Positions 43,240 through 51,241 of a stretch of DNA of 64,000 bases are shown here, piece after piece. The stretch spans positions 124,001 to 188,000 of the forward strand of contig CAKUTH010000002.1 in the NCBI GenBank assembly GCA_934691935.1, in the 5' to 3' direction. The stretch is from an uncultured Candidatus Melainabacteria bacterium (GTDB lineage Bacteria; Cyanobacteriota; Vampirovibrionia; Gastranaerophilales; Gastranaerophilaceae). Position numbers and translations under genes: made by a program. The notes beneath the pieces are model-generated. The model saw nothing but the letters and a program-made list of their open reading frames with translations. It made no database searches and had not been told where the DNA came from. Positions within the stretch are counted from its first letter, which is position 1. Each line of letters opens with the position of its first letter.

Positions 43240-44265
43240 ATGGCAACAAAAGAAAAAGAAATCGGAAACCCAACTAATAACGAAGAAAGAGAAAAAGCCT
43301 TAAAGCTGGCAATTGAAAAAATCGAAAAAGATTTCGGCAAAGGTTCTATTATGAAACTCGGAGACAAAGCCACCGTCAATGTTGACGCAATCCCAACTGG
43401 CGCATTATCTCTTGACGTTGCTCTCGGCATTGGTGGAATTCCACGTGGACGTATCATCGAAATCTACGGCCCTGAAAGCTCTGGTAAAACAACCCTCGCT
43501 CAACATATTGTTGCCGAATGCCAAAAACGTGGCGGTATTGCTGCGTTTGTTGACGCAGAACACGCGCTTGACCCTGAATATGCAAGAAATTTAGGGGTTA
43601 AAATTGAAGATTTATTGATTTCTCAACCTGACACAGGTGAACAAGCTCTTGATATTACAGAAGAACTCGTTCGCTCTGGTGCTGTTGATATTGTGGTTGT
43701 CGACTCAGTTGCTGCTCTTGTTCCAAAAGCTGAAATTGATGGCTCTATGGAAGACCAACAAATGGGCTTGCAGGCTCGCTTGATGAGTAAAGCTCTTAGA
43801 AAATTAACTGGTATTATCGGCAAAACAAATACAACAGTAATTTTTATCAACCAGTTGCGTATGAAAATCGGTGTTATGTACGGAAATCCAGAAACTACTA
43901 CAGGTGGTAACGCTTTGAAATATTACGCGTCTGTTCGTATGGAAATTAAACGTACAGAAGGCGTTAAAGGTGACGATGGTGACATCGGAAACCACGTTAG
44001 AGTGAGAATTTTGAAAAATAAAGTTGCTCCACCATTTAGAACAGCTGAATTTGACATTATTTTCGGTAAAGGTATTTGTAAAATCGGAAATATCTTGGAT
44101 GTTGCCGTAAATCTTGATATTGTTAAAAAAGCAGGTTCTTGGTTTAGTTTTAATGACGAAAAACTTGGACAAGGTAGAGATAAAGCTCGTGATTTTCTTG
44201 CAGAAAATCCTGATATTTTGAACACTATCGAAACTCTTGTAAGAGAAAAACTTGCTAATTCATAA
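43240..44265 (+). CDS. recA: Recombinase RecA
   Basis: This 341-residue DNA recombinase has the Walker A motif GPESSGKTT near residue 75, Walker B in [12 protein letters not shown] near 148, the L1/L2 DNA-binding loops ([21 protein letters not shown]) and the conserved ALKYYASVR. Length is normal. An AAAGGAA site precedes the ATG. No LexA-type operator is obvious upstream. Confidence 0.97.
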   Translation: MATKEKEIGNPTNNEEREKALKLAIEKIEKDFGKGSIMKLGDKATVNVDAIPTGALSLDVALGIGGIPRGRIIEIYGPESSGKTTLAQHIVAECQKRGGIAAFVDAEHALDPEYARNLGVKIEDLLISQPDTGEQALDITEELVRSGAVDIVVVDSVAALVPKAEIDGSMEDQQMGLQARLMSKALRKLTGIIGKTNTTVIFINQLRMKIGVMYGNPETTTGGNALKYYASVRMEIKRTEGVKGDDGDIGNHVRVRILKNKVAPPFRTAEFDIIFGKGICKIGNILDVAVNLDIVKKAGSWFSFNDEKLGQGRDKARDFLAENPDILNTIETLVREKLANS

Positions 44266-44491
44266 ATAATTTGTCGTTAAATTTGTCTTTTAGATTTTGC
44301 TACGAATATATCTGTATCAATCTCTAAAATGCATTTGTTGTGATATTTATGTTACGAATTGTAAACACCCCAAAACACAATAATACCAATAGTTTTAAAA
44401 AAAAATATGTTTTTTTTATAATTAATATATCAAATTAAAACATGTTTCTTTTTAATATACCTAAAAATATACTAATCGGAGGTAAGTAAAT

Positions 44492-45442
44492 ATGGACGTA
44501 AAAGCTATTAATAACGTGTCTTTACAACAAAGTTTTGAAGGAAAACCAAGAAAGACTGAAAATAAGGGAATTAACGAATACCCACAAATGGATGCCCCAT
44601 TATCAAAAAATGGTGCAAAAGCTATGAGAGATCTTATTGCAGGTTTAATGTTACTTGGTGCAACCGCTGGAGCAACTTCTGGTTTGACGAGTTGTGTAAA
44701 AGCTGAAGCGTGGGCTGAAGCTGATGCAAAAGCGTGGGCATGGGTAATCAACAATAACAACGGTAAACCTGATACAATCTTCGTTACAACCCCAATTCAA
44801 GATATTAATTTTGCAATCAACGATTCTATTATTCACCAATTTTTGAACATTGGTTCTGAAATTGACGGCCCACTCCCTGGCGATGGCAAAAATGTTCTTT
44901 TAGTATCAGGAACTTTCCGCAACAGATACGATAATAAAGTTGTAAAATTCCAAGCAGACAGTTGTGGAACAAACAAAGAACAAAGTACATTTGTTAGCGA
45001 AGTTACAGATTTGTATGACCCTAAAAACCCTAAAAAAACTTGGGTAAAAACAGTTGCAAAAGATGTTCCTGGCAAAGGCATTAAATACGAATTCTACACA
45101 ACTACAGCAACTAAAAAACCTGAACCATGGCAATATAATCAACAATATTCATTAATTGTTTCTAATGGCGCAAGAGGTAACAAACCTGGTGTCAACACAA
45201 TTTATGACAAAGATGGCAACATGATTTGGCAAGGTCAATTAACAAAAGGTCAAAAAACTGGTGCATTTATGTACGGTACATTAGCCTTGGATGAAAACGG
45301 CGAAATCTACAGAGATCCAGAAACAGGTGAACCAGAATTGATTAATTACGATTTTGACAACACAAAAATTTGGACAAGAAAAGTTGACTGGAAAGAACAA
45401 CCACAAAAATTTAAAGCACAAAGTTTTGACTACGATTTATAA
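44492..45442 (+). CDS. Lipoprotein-like protein with N-terminal F-x-G motif
   Basis: This 316-residue protein starts with a polar 45-residue segment holding QQSFEGKP, followed by a Leu/Gly/Ala-rich hydrophobic stretch (about 48-65) and LTSCVKAEAWAEADAKAWAW. A Cys right after a hydrophobic stretch and LTS suggests a lipid-anchored protein with an unusually long N-terminal extension. The rest is beta-rich with no known motif. The F-x-G segment is shared in position with the protein at 46995. GGAGG precedes the ATG and a terminator follows. Confidence 0.6.
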   Translation: MDVKAINNVSLQQSFEGKPRKTENKGINEYPQMDAPLSKNGAKAMRDLIAGLMLLGATAGATSGLTSCVKAEAWAEADAKAWAWVINNNNGKPDTIFVTTPIQDINFAINDSIIHQFLNIGSEIDGPLPGDGKNVLLVSGTFRNRYDNKVVKFQADSCGTNKEQSTFVSEVTDLYDPKNPKKTWVKTVAKDVPGKGIKYEFYTTTATKKPEPWQYNQQYSLIVSNGARGNKPGVNTIYDKDGNMIWQGQLTKGQKTGAFMYGTLALDENGEIYRDPETGEPELINYDFDNTKIWTRKVDWKEQPQKFKAQSFDYDL

Positions 45443-45468
45443 TACTAATTAAAATTCTACACAAACCA

Positions 45469-45497
45469 AACGCCCTCTTGATATAAGAGGGTGTTTT
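45469..45497 (+). terminator. Rho-independent terminator
   Basis: CGCCCTCTT and AAGAGGGTG pair around GATAT, followed by five T. Confidence 0.85.
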
Positions 45498-45549
45498 TGT
45501 TATGTTAAAGTTCAAAATAGAGTGAACCATTTGTGGTGGAAGGATTTTA

Positions 45550-45954
45550 ATGAAAACTTTAGCACAATTTATTCAACAAAAAAGAGATAATTTAGGTTTG
45601 TCAGCAAAAGGATTGGCAATGCAAACCAACCTTCCTCTCGAAACGATTGAAGATATAGAGGCAGGAAAAGATTTATTTTTGTCTGTTACGGTAAGACAAA
45701 ATTTAGCAAAAATCTTACGTTGCGCACCTGAAGAAATAAAAAAATACGAAAAAGATTTTGACAATCATATCGTTTCTGACCAAATAATTGACAGTTTGAA
45801 AGAACTTATCTTGAATGAAGCAGGCGGACTAAAATGCCCAGTATGTGGCGCACCTTTGGTAACACGTATTCAAAAATCGTATGATTTGGAAGATAATTTG
45901 TTGCTAAACCCAAAGGCTCATTGTACAAAATGCTCTTTCCAAATCCACTCTTGA
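45550..45954 (+). CDS. XRE helix-turn-helix protein with C-terminal zinc ribbon
   Basis: This 134-residue protein has an XRE-like helix-turn-helix (about 5-60: IQQKRDNLGLSAKGLAMQTNLPLETIEDIEAG) and then a CPVCGAP...CTKC zinc ribbon at about 97-130. The combination suggests a regulator with a metal-structured tail. Targets unknown. GGAAGG precedes the ATG. The ssrA promoter begins inside its last codons. Confidence 0.72.
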   Translation: MKTLAQFIQQKRDNLGLSAKGLAMQTNLPLETIEDIEAGKDLFLSVTVRQNLAKILRCAPEEIKKYEKDFDNHIVSDQIIDSLKELILNEAGGLKCPVCGAPLVTRIQKSYDLEDNLLLNPKAHCTKCSFQIHS

Positions 45955-45978
45955 AAAAATAATAAAATAAGTTATAAT
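45951..45978 (+). promoter_or_regulatory. ssrA promoter
   Basis: TTGAAA (45951-45956), 16 bp, TATAAT (45973-45978), about 30 nt before the mature tmRNA 5' end, leaving a short leader for RNase P to remove. Confidence 0.75.
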
Positions 45979-46007
45979 ACAAATAGCACATTAAAAAAAG
46001 AATATAC

Positions 46008-46403
46008 GGGGACGTTTTGGATTTGACAGGACGTTCGGTTGAGATAGATAGCGAGTCCGAGCGCTGTTCTCGGTTATCAACGAGCACAACAAATTAAATG
46101 CTAACAATGTAATTAAAGCAGACTTCTCAAGAGCACAAGCTCTTGCTGCGTAGTCAGCTAACTAGCTACTCATAGAGCTCAGCTTGCCAGTTTTATGGGT
46201 CCATCATGCAAGACGCAGTGCATTAATGCAATGTAGATGCATCAAGATAACATTGCAAGGTTTAGAGTTTCCTTCAAATAAAACCTTTGGCTGATTTAAA
46301 GGGTTTTGATTTTTTCCTGAATCAGTTGAGCTAATAAAAATCTACACTCGTAGACGTTTATCAAGATCCGTTTTGGACAGGGGTTCAACTCCCCTCGTCT
46401 CCA
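46008..46403 (+). ncRNA. ssrA: Transfer-messenger RNA (tmRNA)
   Basis: The 5' end GGGGACGTTTTGGATTTGAC and the 3' end GGTTCAACTCCCCTCGTCTCCA form the tRNA-like domain, with acceptor GGGGACG/CGTCTCC. The resume codon is GCT at 46100 and the tag reads ANNVIKADFSRAQALAA, stop at 46151-46153. The tag ends in the usual AA degron. CCA is not encoded at this 3' end. It rescues stalled ribosomes with SmpB. The last 18 bases recur at 46735-46752. Confidence 0.96.
46386..46403 (+). repeat. 18-bp att-like repeat in the ssrA 3' end
   Basis: CAACTCCCCTCGTCTCCA is identical to 46735-46752. The last 11 bases also recur at 46533-46543. Confidence 0.85.
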
Positions 46404-46405
46404 TT

Positions 46406-46439
46406 ATTTTAAAATAGAGCCAGTGGCTCATTTTAAAAT
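46406..46439 (+). terminator. Palindrome after ssrA, likely terminator
   Basis: ATTTTAAAAT, GAGCCA-G-TGGCTC, ATTTTAAAAT: a GC-core stem framed by matching A/T tracts. Confidence 0.65.
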
Positions 46440-46532
46440 ATCAATAGAAGACAGGTCGTTTCACCGAATGCTTACGCATTGGGTTCTTACCTCTCGCAAA
46501 ACAATTCACTGGATTGTTTTGCTCGGCAGAGT

Positions 46533-46546
46533 CCTCGTCTCCACCA
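46533..46546 (+). repeat. Second copy of the ssrA 3' end, with encoded CCA
   Basis: CCTCGTCTCCACCA: 11 bases match the ssrA end and here the CCA is encoded, unlike the functional ssrA. The 130 bp before it hold two small hairpins (around GAATGC/GCATT and CAAAACAATTC/GGATTGTTTTG) and no gene. Confidence 0.65.
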
Positions 46547-46581
46547 TAAAAGAGAACATATAAATATGTTCTCTTTTATGG
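46544..46581. repeat. Perfect 17-bp-stem palindrome
   Basis: CCATAAAAGAGAACATA and its exact complement around a TAAA loop. It begins at the second ssrA 3'-end copy. Confidence 0.8.
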
Positions 46582-46734
46582 TATTTGGGCTGTTGGGAAT
46601 TTTAGAACCCCTGCAAAGCAACGCTTTGCCTCTAGGGTTCAGCGCGAGTGAGCTGAGGGCGAAGGTTTGTATGCGGAATAAATGGAATTTATGTAGCATA
46701 CAACCGCAGACCCGTTAAACGCGAACGAGCAAGA
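46582..46734 (+). mobile_element. tRNA-tail palindromic cassette, ssrA copy
   Basis: It starts TATTTGGGC and carries a GAACCC...GGGTTC hairpin. Then come the 25-bp border (46634-46658), a 55-bp palindrome with arms GGTTTGTATGC/GCATACAACC (46659-46713), the 21-bp border (46714-46734) and the 18-bp copy of the ssrA end. The borders match those beside tRNA-Ser; the central palindrome does not. No protein is encoded. Confidence 0.7.
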
Positions 46735-46752
46735 CAACTCCCCTCGTCTCCA
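46735..46752 (+). repeat. Third copy of the ssrA 3' end
   Basis: Exact 18-bp duplicate of 46386-46403. The 240 bp that follow, up to the next gene, are AT-rich with no gene recognised. Confidence 0.85.
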
Positions 46753-46994
46753 TTTATAAAAAATTATAATAATCTTGTTACAATTACATCCTTTTTAAGC
46801 CATACAAATATATCTGAACACCGCTTAAAAATTACAATGTAAACATATGTAAATGCGAGTTTAAATAACCCAAAACCCAAATATAATACAGTTATCAGGC
46901 ATTATGCCTGTTATATTATACATTGTACTATATCAAATTTTTAAACCTTTTTGTTTTAATATCTATGTAGGAAAACAATGAAAGTGGTAATTTT

Positions 46995-47708
46995 GTGGTA
47001 GTAAAAAGTATTCAAAACAATAGTGTAGAAAACAGACAGATATATAAACCTCAATTTAAAGGTGCAGAGACTTCCTCACAAACGCCGAATACAGATGGTT
47101 TCGCACAAAAATTGCTTACTCCACAGAATATAATACTTGGTTCACTTGCATCTTTAGGAGTTCTTGGGATGGCTGATATTTTCTTGTGTAAAGGAAGACA
47201 TTTGGAGAAAATATCTGGTAGACATACAGGTTTAGAAGAAGCTGTTGCAAAAGCCAAAGCAGCAGAAACGAAATTATCAGCAACAGAGACGAAATTACAA
47301 AATACAGAATTTAAACTAGATAAAACTGAACAAAAACTAAAAGAACTCCAAGATGATTTACAAAAAATACAACAGGAAAAAGAGCAATTGGTAAATGATT
47401 CAACAGGTAAATCGGTATGGGAATTACATTGTGAGAGTATGTTGAAAAGATTTCAAGAACTATATACAGATTGTGAAGATTTTGGTCCAGAAGCTGAAAA
47501 ATATACAAAAAAAGTATTAAGACAGACTCTGAAACATATAGGAATGGATTTTTTAGAAGTAACTCCGAATCATCCAAAATTTAGTGAATTGTGCGTCCTA
47601 GAATCTGCTAATATCAAAAATTTTGATTTGAATTCTGTGCCAATAGTTTATCTTTCAGATGGTAGAGCTGCACTGAAAGGACATTGTTTTGTCCCTATGA
47701 CTAAATAA
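46995..47708 (+). CDS. Coiled-coil protein with N-terminal F-x-G motif
   Basis: This 237-residue protein begins at a GTG. It has KPQFKGAE near residue 20, a hydrophobic segment at about 47-65 (ILGSLASLGVLGMADIFL), a coiled coil at about 75-130 (repeated ETKL, KLDKTEQKLKELQDDLQKI) and a C-terminal domain ending PIVYLSDGRAALKGHCFVPM. The N-terminal plan, polar with F-x-G then membrane segment, matches the protein at 44492. Function unknown. It lies inside the block bounded by ssrA 3'-end repeats. Confidence 0.65.
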   Translation: MVVKSIQNNSVENRQIYKPQFKGAETSSQTPNTDGFAQKLLTPQNIILGSLASLGVLGMADIFLCKGRHLEKISGRHTGLEEAVAKAKAAETKLSATETKLQNTEFKLDKTEQKLKELQDDLQKIQQEKEQLVNDSTGKSVWELHCESMLKRFQELYTDCEDFGPEAEKYTKKVLRQTLKHIGMDFLEVTPNHPKFSELCVLESANIKNFDLNSVPIVYLSDGRAALKGHCFVPMTK

Positions 47709-47770
47709 AAAACCATTGAATTGAAAATTACTACAAAAGATACCTGGCTGATGTATTGAATAATTTATAA

Positions 47771-48113
47771 TTTACACAACTTTCAATTCGTAACCAAGTT
47801 CTTGAAAAATTTTAACTATTGTAGAGAATTTGGGTTCTTTTTCAGATTTAAAAATACTATAAAGATGAGCTCTGGACATACCAACTTTTTCTGCAAATCC
47901 AGAAACTGTATCTTTTGCTTTGATTACAATTTCTAATGCACGATAGATAATTATATTATCAATTTCTGTATAATAAACTCAATAACCAGAGCCAAATTTT
48001 AATTGAAGTTCAAATATTTCACTATCAATTTTTTTATGATCACCAAAATTATTTTTTGTTATATCACAGAATTTGAATCGAGCCTGTTGCTCACCAGACT
48101 GTTCACTCCATTA
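47771..48113 (-). pseudogene. Decayed HigB-HigA toxin-antitoxin remnant
   Basis: Translated on the minus strand, the first part (EQQARF..., NNFGDHKKIDSEIFELQ, KFGSGY-stop-VYYTEI) aligns with the HigB-like toxin at 4084. It has a TGA where that toxin has the Arg of GSGYRIYF, and it lacks the toxin N terminus. The frame then joins an antitoxin helix-turn-helix (SGFAEKVGMSRAHLYSIFKS, ELGYELKVV-stop) like that at 4406, with the toxin end and antitoxin start deleted. The truncated 5' end falls exactly at the ssrA-like repeat 48106-48123. Confidence 0.75.
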
Positions 48114-48123
48114 TTTTAAAATA
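48106..48123 (+). repeat. 18-bp repeat of the ssrA end and its flank
   Basis: CTCCATTATTTTAAAATA is identical to 46399-46416 (the last 5 bases of tmRNA plus 13 beyond). It bounds a 1.7-kb block on its right side. Confidence 0.65.
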
Positions 48124-48188
48124 ATTATTGTAAAATCTTTTTTTTATTTTATTATTTTATCTGGAATAAAAATAATGAGGAATATAAA

Positions 48189-49355
48189 ATGCGCAAGACA
48201 AATTGTCTTTTACCCCTTGCATTTGGGACATTTGGACTTGGATTAACTGAATTTGTTATGATGGGAATTTTGCCTGATACTGCAAAATCTATGAATTGTT
48301 CAATTCCAATGGCTGGAAATTTTATTTCAATGTATGCACTTGGAGTTGTATTTGGTTCAATATTGCTTGTCATATTAGGAAGAACAAAACCTCTAAAACA
48401 AATTTTAATTACACTTGTTTTAATTTTTACACTCGCAAATCTCGCTTCTGCCTTTGCTCCAAATTATTATATTTTTTGTTTACTAAGGTTTATTGCTGGT
48501 TTACCCCATGGGGCGTTTTTTGGAGTAGGAGCTATTGCTGCTGGTAGACTTTGTGAAAAAGGAAAAACTAATCAAGCAGTTGCAACAATGGTTTCAGGTA
48601 TGACAATAGCAAACCTTTTTGGAATTCCTATGGGAACTTTTATTAGTCACAATCTTTCTTGGAGAATTACTTTTTTAATAATCGGGTTGTTTGGGTTTTT
48701 TATTCTTTATTCGGTAATAAAACTTATTCCATATTTAAAACCCCTTCCAAATACAGGATTTAGAGGACAGTTCAAAATTTTTAAATCATTTGCGCCTTGG
48801 CTTTTAATCCTTGCTGTTATTATGGGAAATGGCGGTATATTTTGTTTATACAGTTATATAAATCCGTTGCTTGTTAATGTGGCTGGAATTTCTGCAAAAT
48901 ATGTTTCATTCGTAATGGTACTTGCTGGAGCTGGAATGTGCGTTGGAAATAATTTGGGCGGGAAATTGTCAGACAAATTTTCTCCAGCCATTGTTGCAGG
49001 ATATACTCAATTATTAGCCGCAATTTCACTAATCGGAATGTTTTTTTGCTCCACAAATCCTTTTATTGCAATAACTCTAATGTGTATTTGTACAGGATGT
49101 TTGTTTGCAGTTTCCGCACCACAACAAGTCTTGTTGATAGAAAATGCTAAAGGTGGAGAAATGCTTGGTGCATCTTGTTCACAAATTTCTTTTAATCTTG
49201 GAAATGCAATGGGAGCATTTGTTGGTAGTATTCCCATTGCACACGGATATGGATATGAATATACTGCATTACCTGGAGTATTTTTTACCCTTATTGGATT
49301 TTCCCTTCTTTTATATTTTTACAAAAGATTTACAAAAACTCATGATTACACTTAA
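48189..49355 (+). CDS. MFS transporter, DHA1 drug/sugar efflux type
   Basis: This 388-residue protein has 12 predicted membrane helices. It shows the major-facilitator landmarks of the AraJ/YdhP/NepI group: GLTEFVMMGILPD in helix 1, a motif-A variant ILGRTKPLKQ in loop 2-3, and LRFIAGLPHGAFFGVGA in helix 4. It probably exports sugars, nucleosides or drugs; the substrate is not evident. GAGGAA precedes the ATG. Confidence 0.88.
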   Translation: MRKTNCLLPLAFGTFGLGLTEFVMMGILPDTAKSMNCSIPMAGNFISMYALGVVFGSILLVILGRTKPLKQILITLVLIFTLANLASAFAPNYYIFCLLRFIAGLPHGAFFGVGAIAAGRLCEKGKTNQAVATMVSGMTIANLFGIPMGTFISHNLSWRITFLIIGLFGFFILYSVIKLIPYLKPLPNTGFRGQFKIFKSFAPWLLILAVIMGNGGIFCLYSYINPLLVNVAGISAKYVSFVMVLAGAGMCVGNNLGGKLSDKFSPAIVAGYTQLLAAISLIGMFFCSTNPFIAITLMCICTGCLFAVSAPQQVLLIENAKGGEMLGASCSQISFNLGNAMGAFVGSIPIAHGYGYEYTALPGVFFTLIGFSLLLYFYKRFTKTHDYT

Positions 49356-49364
49356 TTATTAACC

Positions 49365-49835
49365 TTAAACTTTTTTATGTAATCCAACACTTTCTAAAAA
49401 TGCAGAACAACCTTCAACAATATCGTCGTAGGTTTCATCAAAATTACCCGTATACCATGGGTCTTTTATATTGCGAGGGTTGTTTGTATAATCCAAAAGT
49501 CTTTTTATTTTATTGTTTTTGTCCTCGCCAACAATATATTCAATATCGCTGATATTTTCTGAATCCATAGCTATAATGTAGTCATAGTATTCATAATCTT
49601 GTTTTCTTATTTTTCGGGAGTAATGTTCTTTGAAATTTACACCATTTTTTCTCAAAACATCTTTTGTTCCATGGTGAATACCCGCGTGGCACATTTCGTT
49701 ATAGCCTTCAGTACCAGCCGAATCAATTTCAAAATCATTTTCAAGCCCTTGTTCTTGTATCATATTTTCAAAAATTATTTGCGCCATTGGTGATCTGCAA
49801 ATATTCCCTAAACATACAAATAAAACTTTTATCAT
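49365..49835 (-). CDS. Low-molecular-weight protein-tyrosine phosphatase
   Basis: This 156-residue enzyme has the P-loop VCLGNICRSP (CX5R, about residues 7-14) near the N terminus and the general-acid Asp in KDPWYTG near 125. The start at 49835 (ATG behind AAGGAAAG) is chosen because the active-site loop must lie near the N terminus; a longer frame continues upstream without similarity. Such enzymes often counter tyrosine kinases of capsule export. dciA lies just upstream. Confidence 0.92.
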   Translation of the reverse strand: MIKVLFVCLGNICRSPMAQIIFENMIQEQGLENDFEIDSAGTEGYNEMCHAGIHHGTKDVLRKNGVNFKEHYSRKIRKQDYEYYDYIIAMDSENISDIEYIVGEDKNNKIKRLLDYTNNPRNIKDPWYTGNFDETYDDIVEGCSAFLESVGLHKKV

Positions 49836-49861
49836 ATACTTTCCTTGTTTAAACCCTTTCC

Positions 49862-50194
49862 CTACTCTCCGCTCCAACGTTTGGGGTCGAAACGAAGGTC
49901 TTTGACATTCATTTTTAGTGATTTTAAATATGGTTCCATTTTTACTAATATTTGCATTTTTCGCAGGGTTAATTCTTGTGCCACAATTGCGTTTTCGCAC
50001 GCTATGACCATTATTCCACCACCCATCATTGAATAAGGTTTTGAACGTTTGGCAAACTTTTCTCCTACAGCTTTTGACCAGAATTTATACAAATTACTGC
50101 GGGTCATAGCTTTTTTTATTTCTTTGTTATTACCAAACAACTCCTCTACCAAAGTTTCTGTTGTAACAAAATCTGTATATAGAACCTTTTTCAA
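49862..50194 (-). CDS. dciA: DUF721 / DciA-family replicative helicase loader
   Basis: This 110-residue protein has the DUF721 pattern: a basic N-terminal helix region (FWSKAVGEKFAKRSKPYSM), a variable GGGIMVIACENAIVAQELTLRK KH-like core and 'VKDLRF' at the end. DciA loads DnaB helicase in bacteria that lack DnaC/DnaI. The start is a TTG behind GAGGGG. Its presence fits an organism outside Enterobacteria and Bacilli. Confidence 0.8.
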   Translation of the reverse strand: MKKVLYTDFVTTETLVEELFGNNKEIKKAMTRSNLYKFWSKAVGEKFAKRSKPYSMMGGGIMVIACENAIVAQELTLRKMQILVKMEPYLKSLKMNVKDLRFDPKRWSGE

Positions 50195-50272
50195 ATTTAC
50201 CCCTCAAACCCCGCTACATAATAGTTATAAGCCGAGTTTTATTTTGCCTTTTTTTGTGTTAATATCAAAAAT

Positions 50273-51238
50273 ATGGATTGTCCTGACTTAAATAATATCA
50301 TAAAATCATCTAAAAACATATTGATTATTTCGCATGTCAACCCTGACGGTGACACTCTCGGTTCTATGTGCGGACTTTATTCGACAATTCTTGAGAATTT
50401 TAAGAAAAAATGCGATATGTTGGCTGTATCAAAAGTTCCGACCGTTTATGAGTTTTTACCTTTCGTAAATCAAATAAAATCTCTCGATGATATTGACAAA
50501 TCCAGAGAATATGACTTGGTTATAAACGTTGATGTGGCGTCTTTTGATAGAATTTGCGATGCTGGAATTCTTTTCCAAAAAGCTAAAAAGACAATAAATA
50601 TAGACCACCACAAAACAAATATTGCATACGCTGACATTAACATTATTGACCCTGATGCAAGCTCGACGGGCGAAGTTTTGGTGAATTGTTTTAACAATTG
50701 GAATTGGAAAATTAATATTGATACGGCAATTTGCTTATATACCGCAATTCTTACTGATACTGGTTCTTTTAGGTTTGATAATACTAAACCAAAAACTTTT
50801 GAATGTGCATCAGAACTTGTAAAAATTGGTGCTAATCCATCTGATATTTACAAAAGAGTTTATGAGTCTGATAGCAAAACTTTGGTAATATTTCAGGCAC
50901 ATTGTATCAGTAAAGCAAAATTTTTATATGATGACAAATTAGCTTATACAACTGTTTACAAAAAAGATATGGAAAATTTTGGAGCAAACGACGAATGTAT
51001 GGAAGGTTTGACCGAAAAATTACGCGCAATCGTCACAACACAAATTGCTTTCGTTGCAAAAGAAATGAAATCTGGTTATACAAAATTTTCTATGCGTAGC
51101 AAACGCATTGATGTCGCACAACTTTGTGAAATTTTTGGTGGTGGCGGACACAAATTTGCATCAGGTTGCACAATCAAAGCTCCTGTTGACAAAGCTGTAA
51201 AAATGATGTTGGATGAAATAAAAAAAAGAGAGATTTAA
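50273..51238 (+). CDS. nrnA: Bifunctional oligoribonuclease / PAP phosphatase NrnA
   Basis: This 321-residue DHH/DHHA1 protein has SHVNPDGDTLGS near 22, NVDVAS near 87, NIDHHKTN near 108 (the DHH motif) and the C-terminal FGGGGHKFASGC substrate-binding loop. It degrades nano-RNA and can hydrolyse pAp. The next gene starts 4 nt after its stop, so both are probably in one operon. Confidence 0.93.
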   Translation: MDCPDLNNIIKSSKNILIISHVNPDGDTLGSMCGLYSTILENFKKKCDMLAVSKVPTVYEFLPFVNQIKSLDDIDKSREYDLVINVDVASFDRICDAGILFQKAKKTINIDHHKTNIAYADINIIDPDASSTGEVLVNCFNNWNWKINIDTAICLYTAILTDTGSFRFDNTKPKTFECASELVKIGANPSDIYKRVYESDSKTLVIFQAHCISKAKFLYDDKLAYTTVYKKDMENFGANDECMEGLTEKLRAIVTTQIAFVAKEMKSGYTKFSMRSKRIDVAQLCEIFGGGGHKFASGCTIKAPVDKAVKMMLDEIKKREI

Positions 51239-51241
51239 AAA

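Noticed and set aside
43379..44225. Frames of 71-122 codons in other phases of recA
   Set aside because: recA is complete and highly conserved; the others lack start signals.
46479..46718. 80-codon frame across the ssrA tail region
   Set aside because: It runs through the perfect palindrome and two 3'-end copies, and no ribosome binding site is present.
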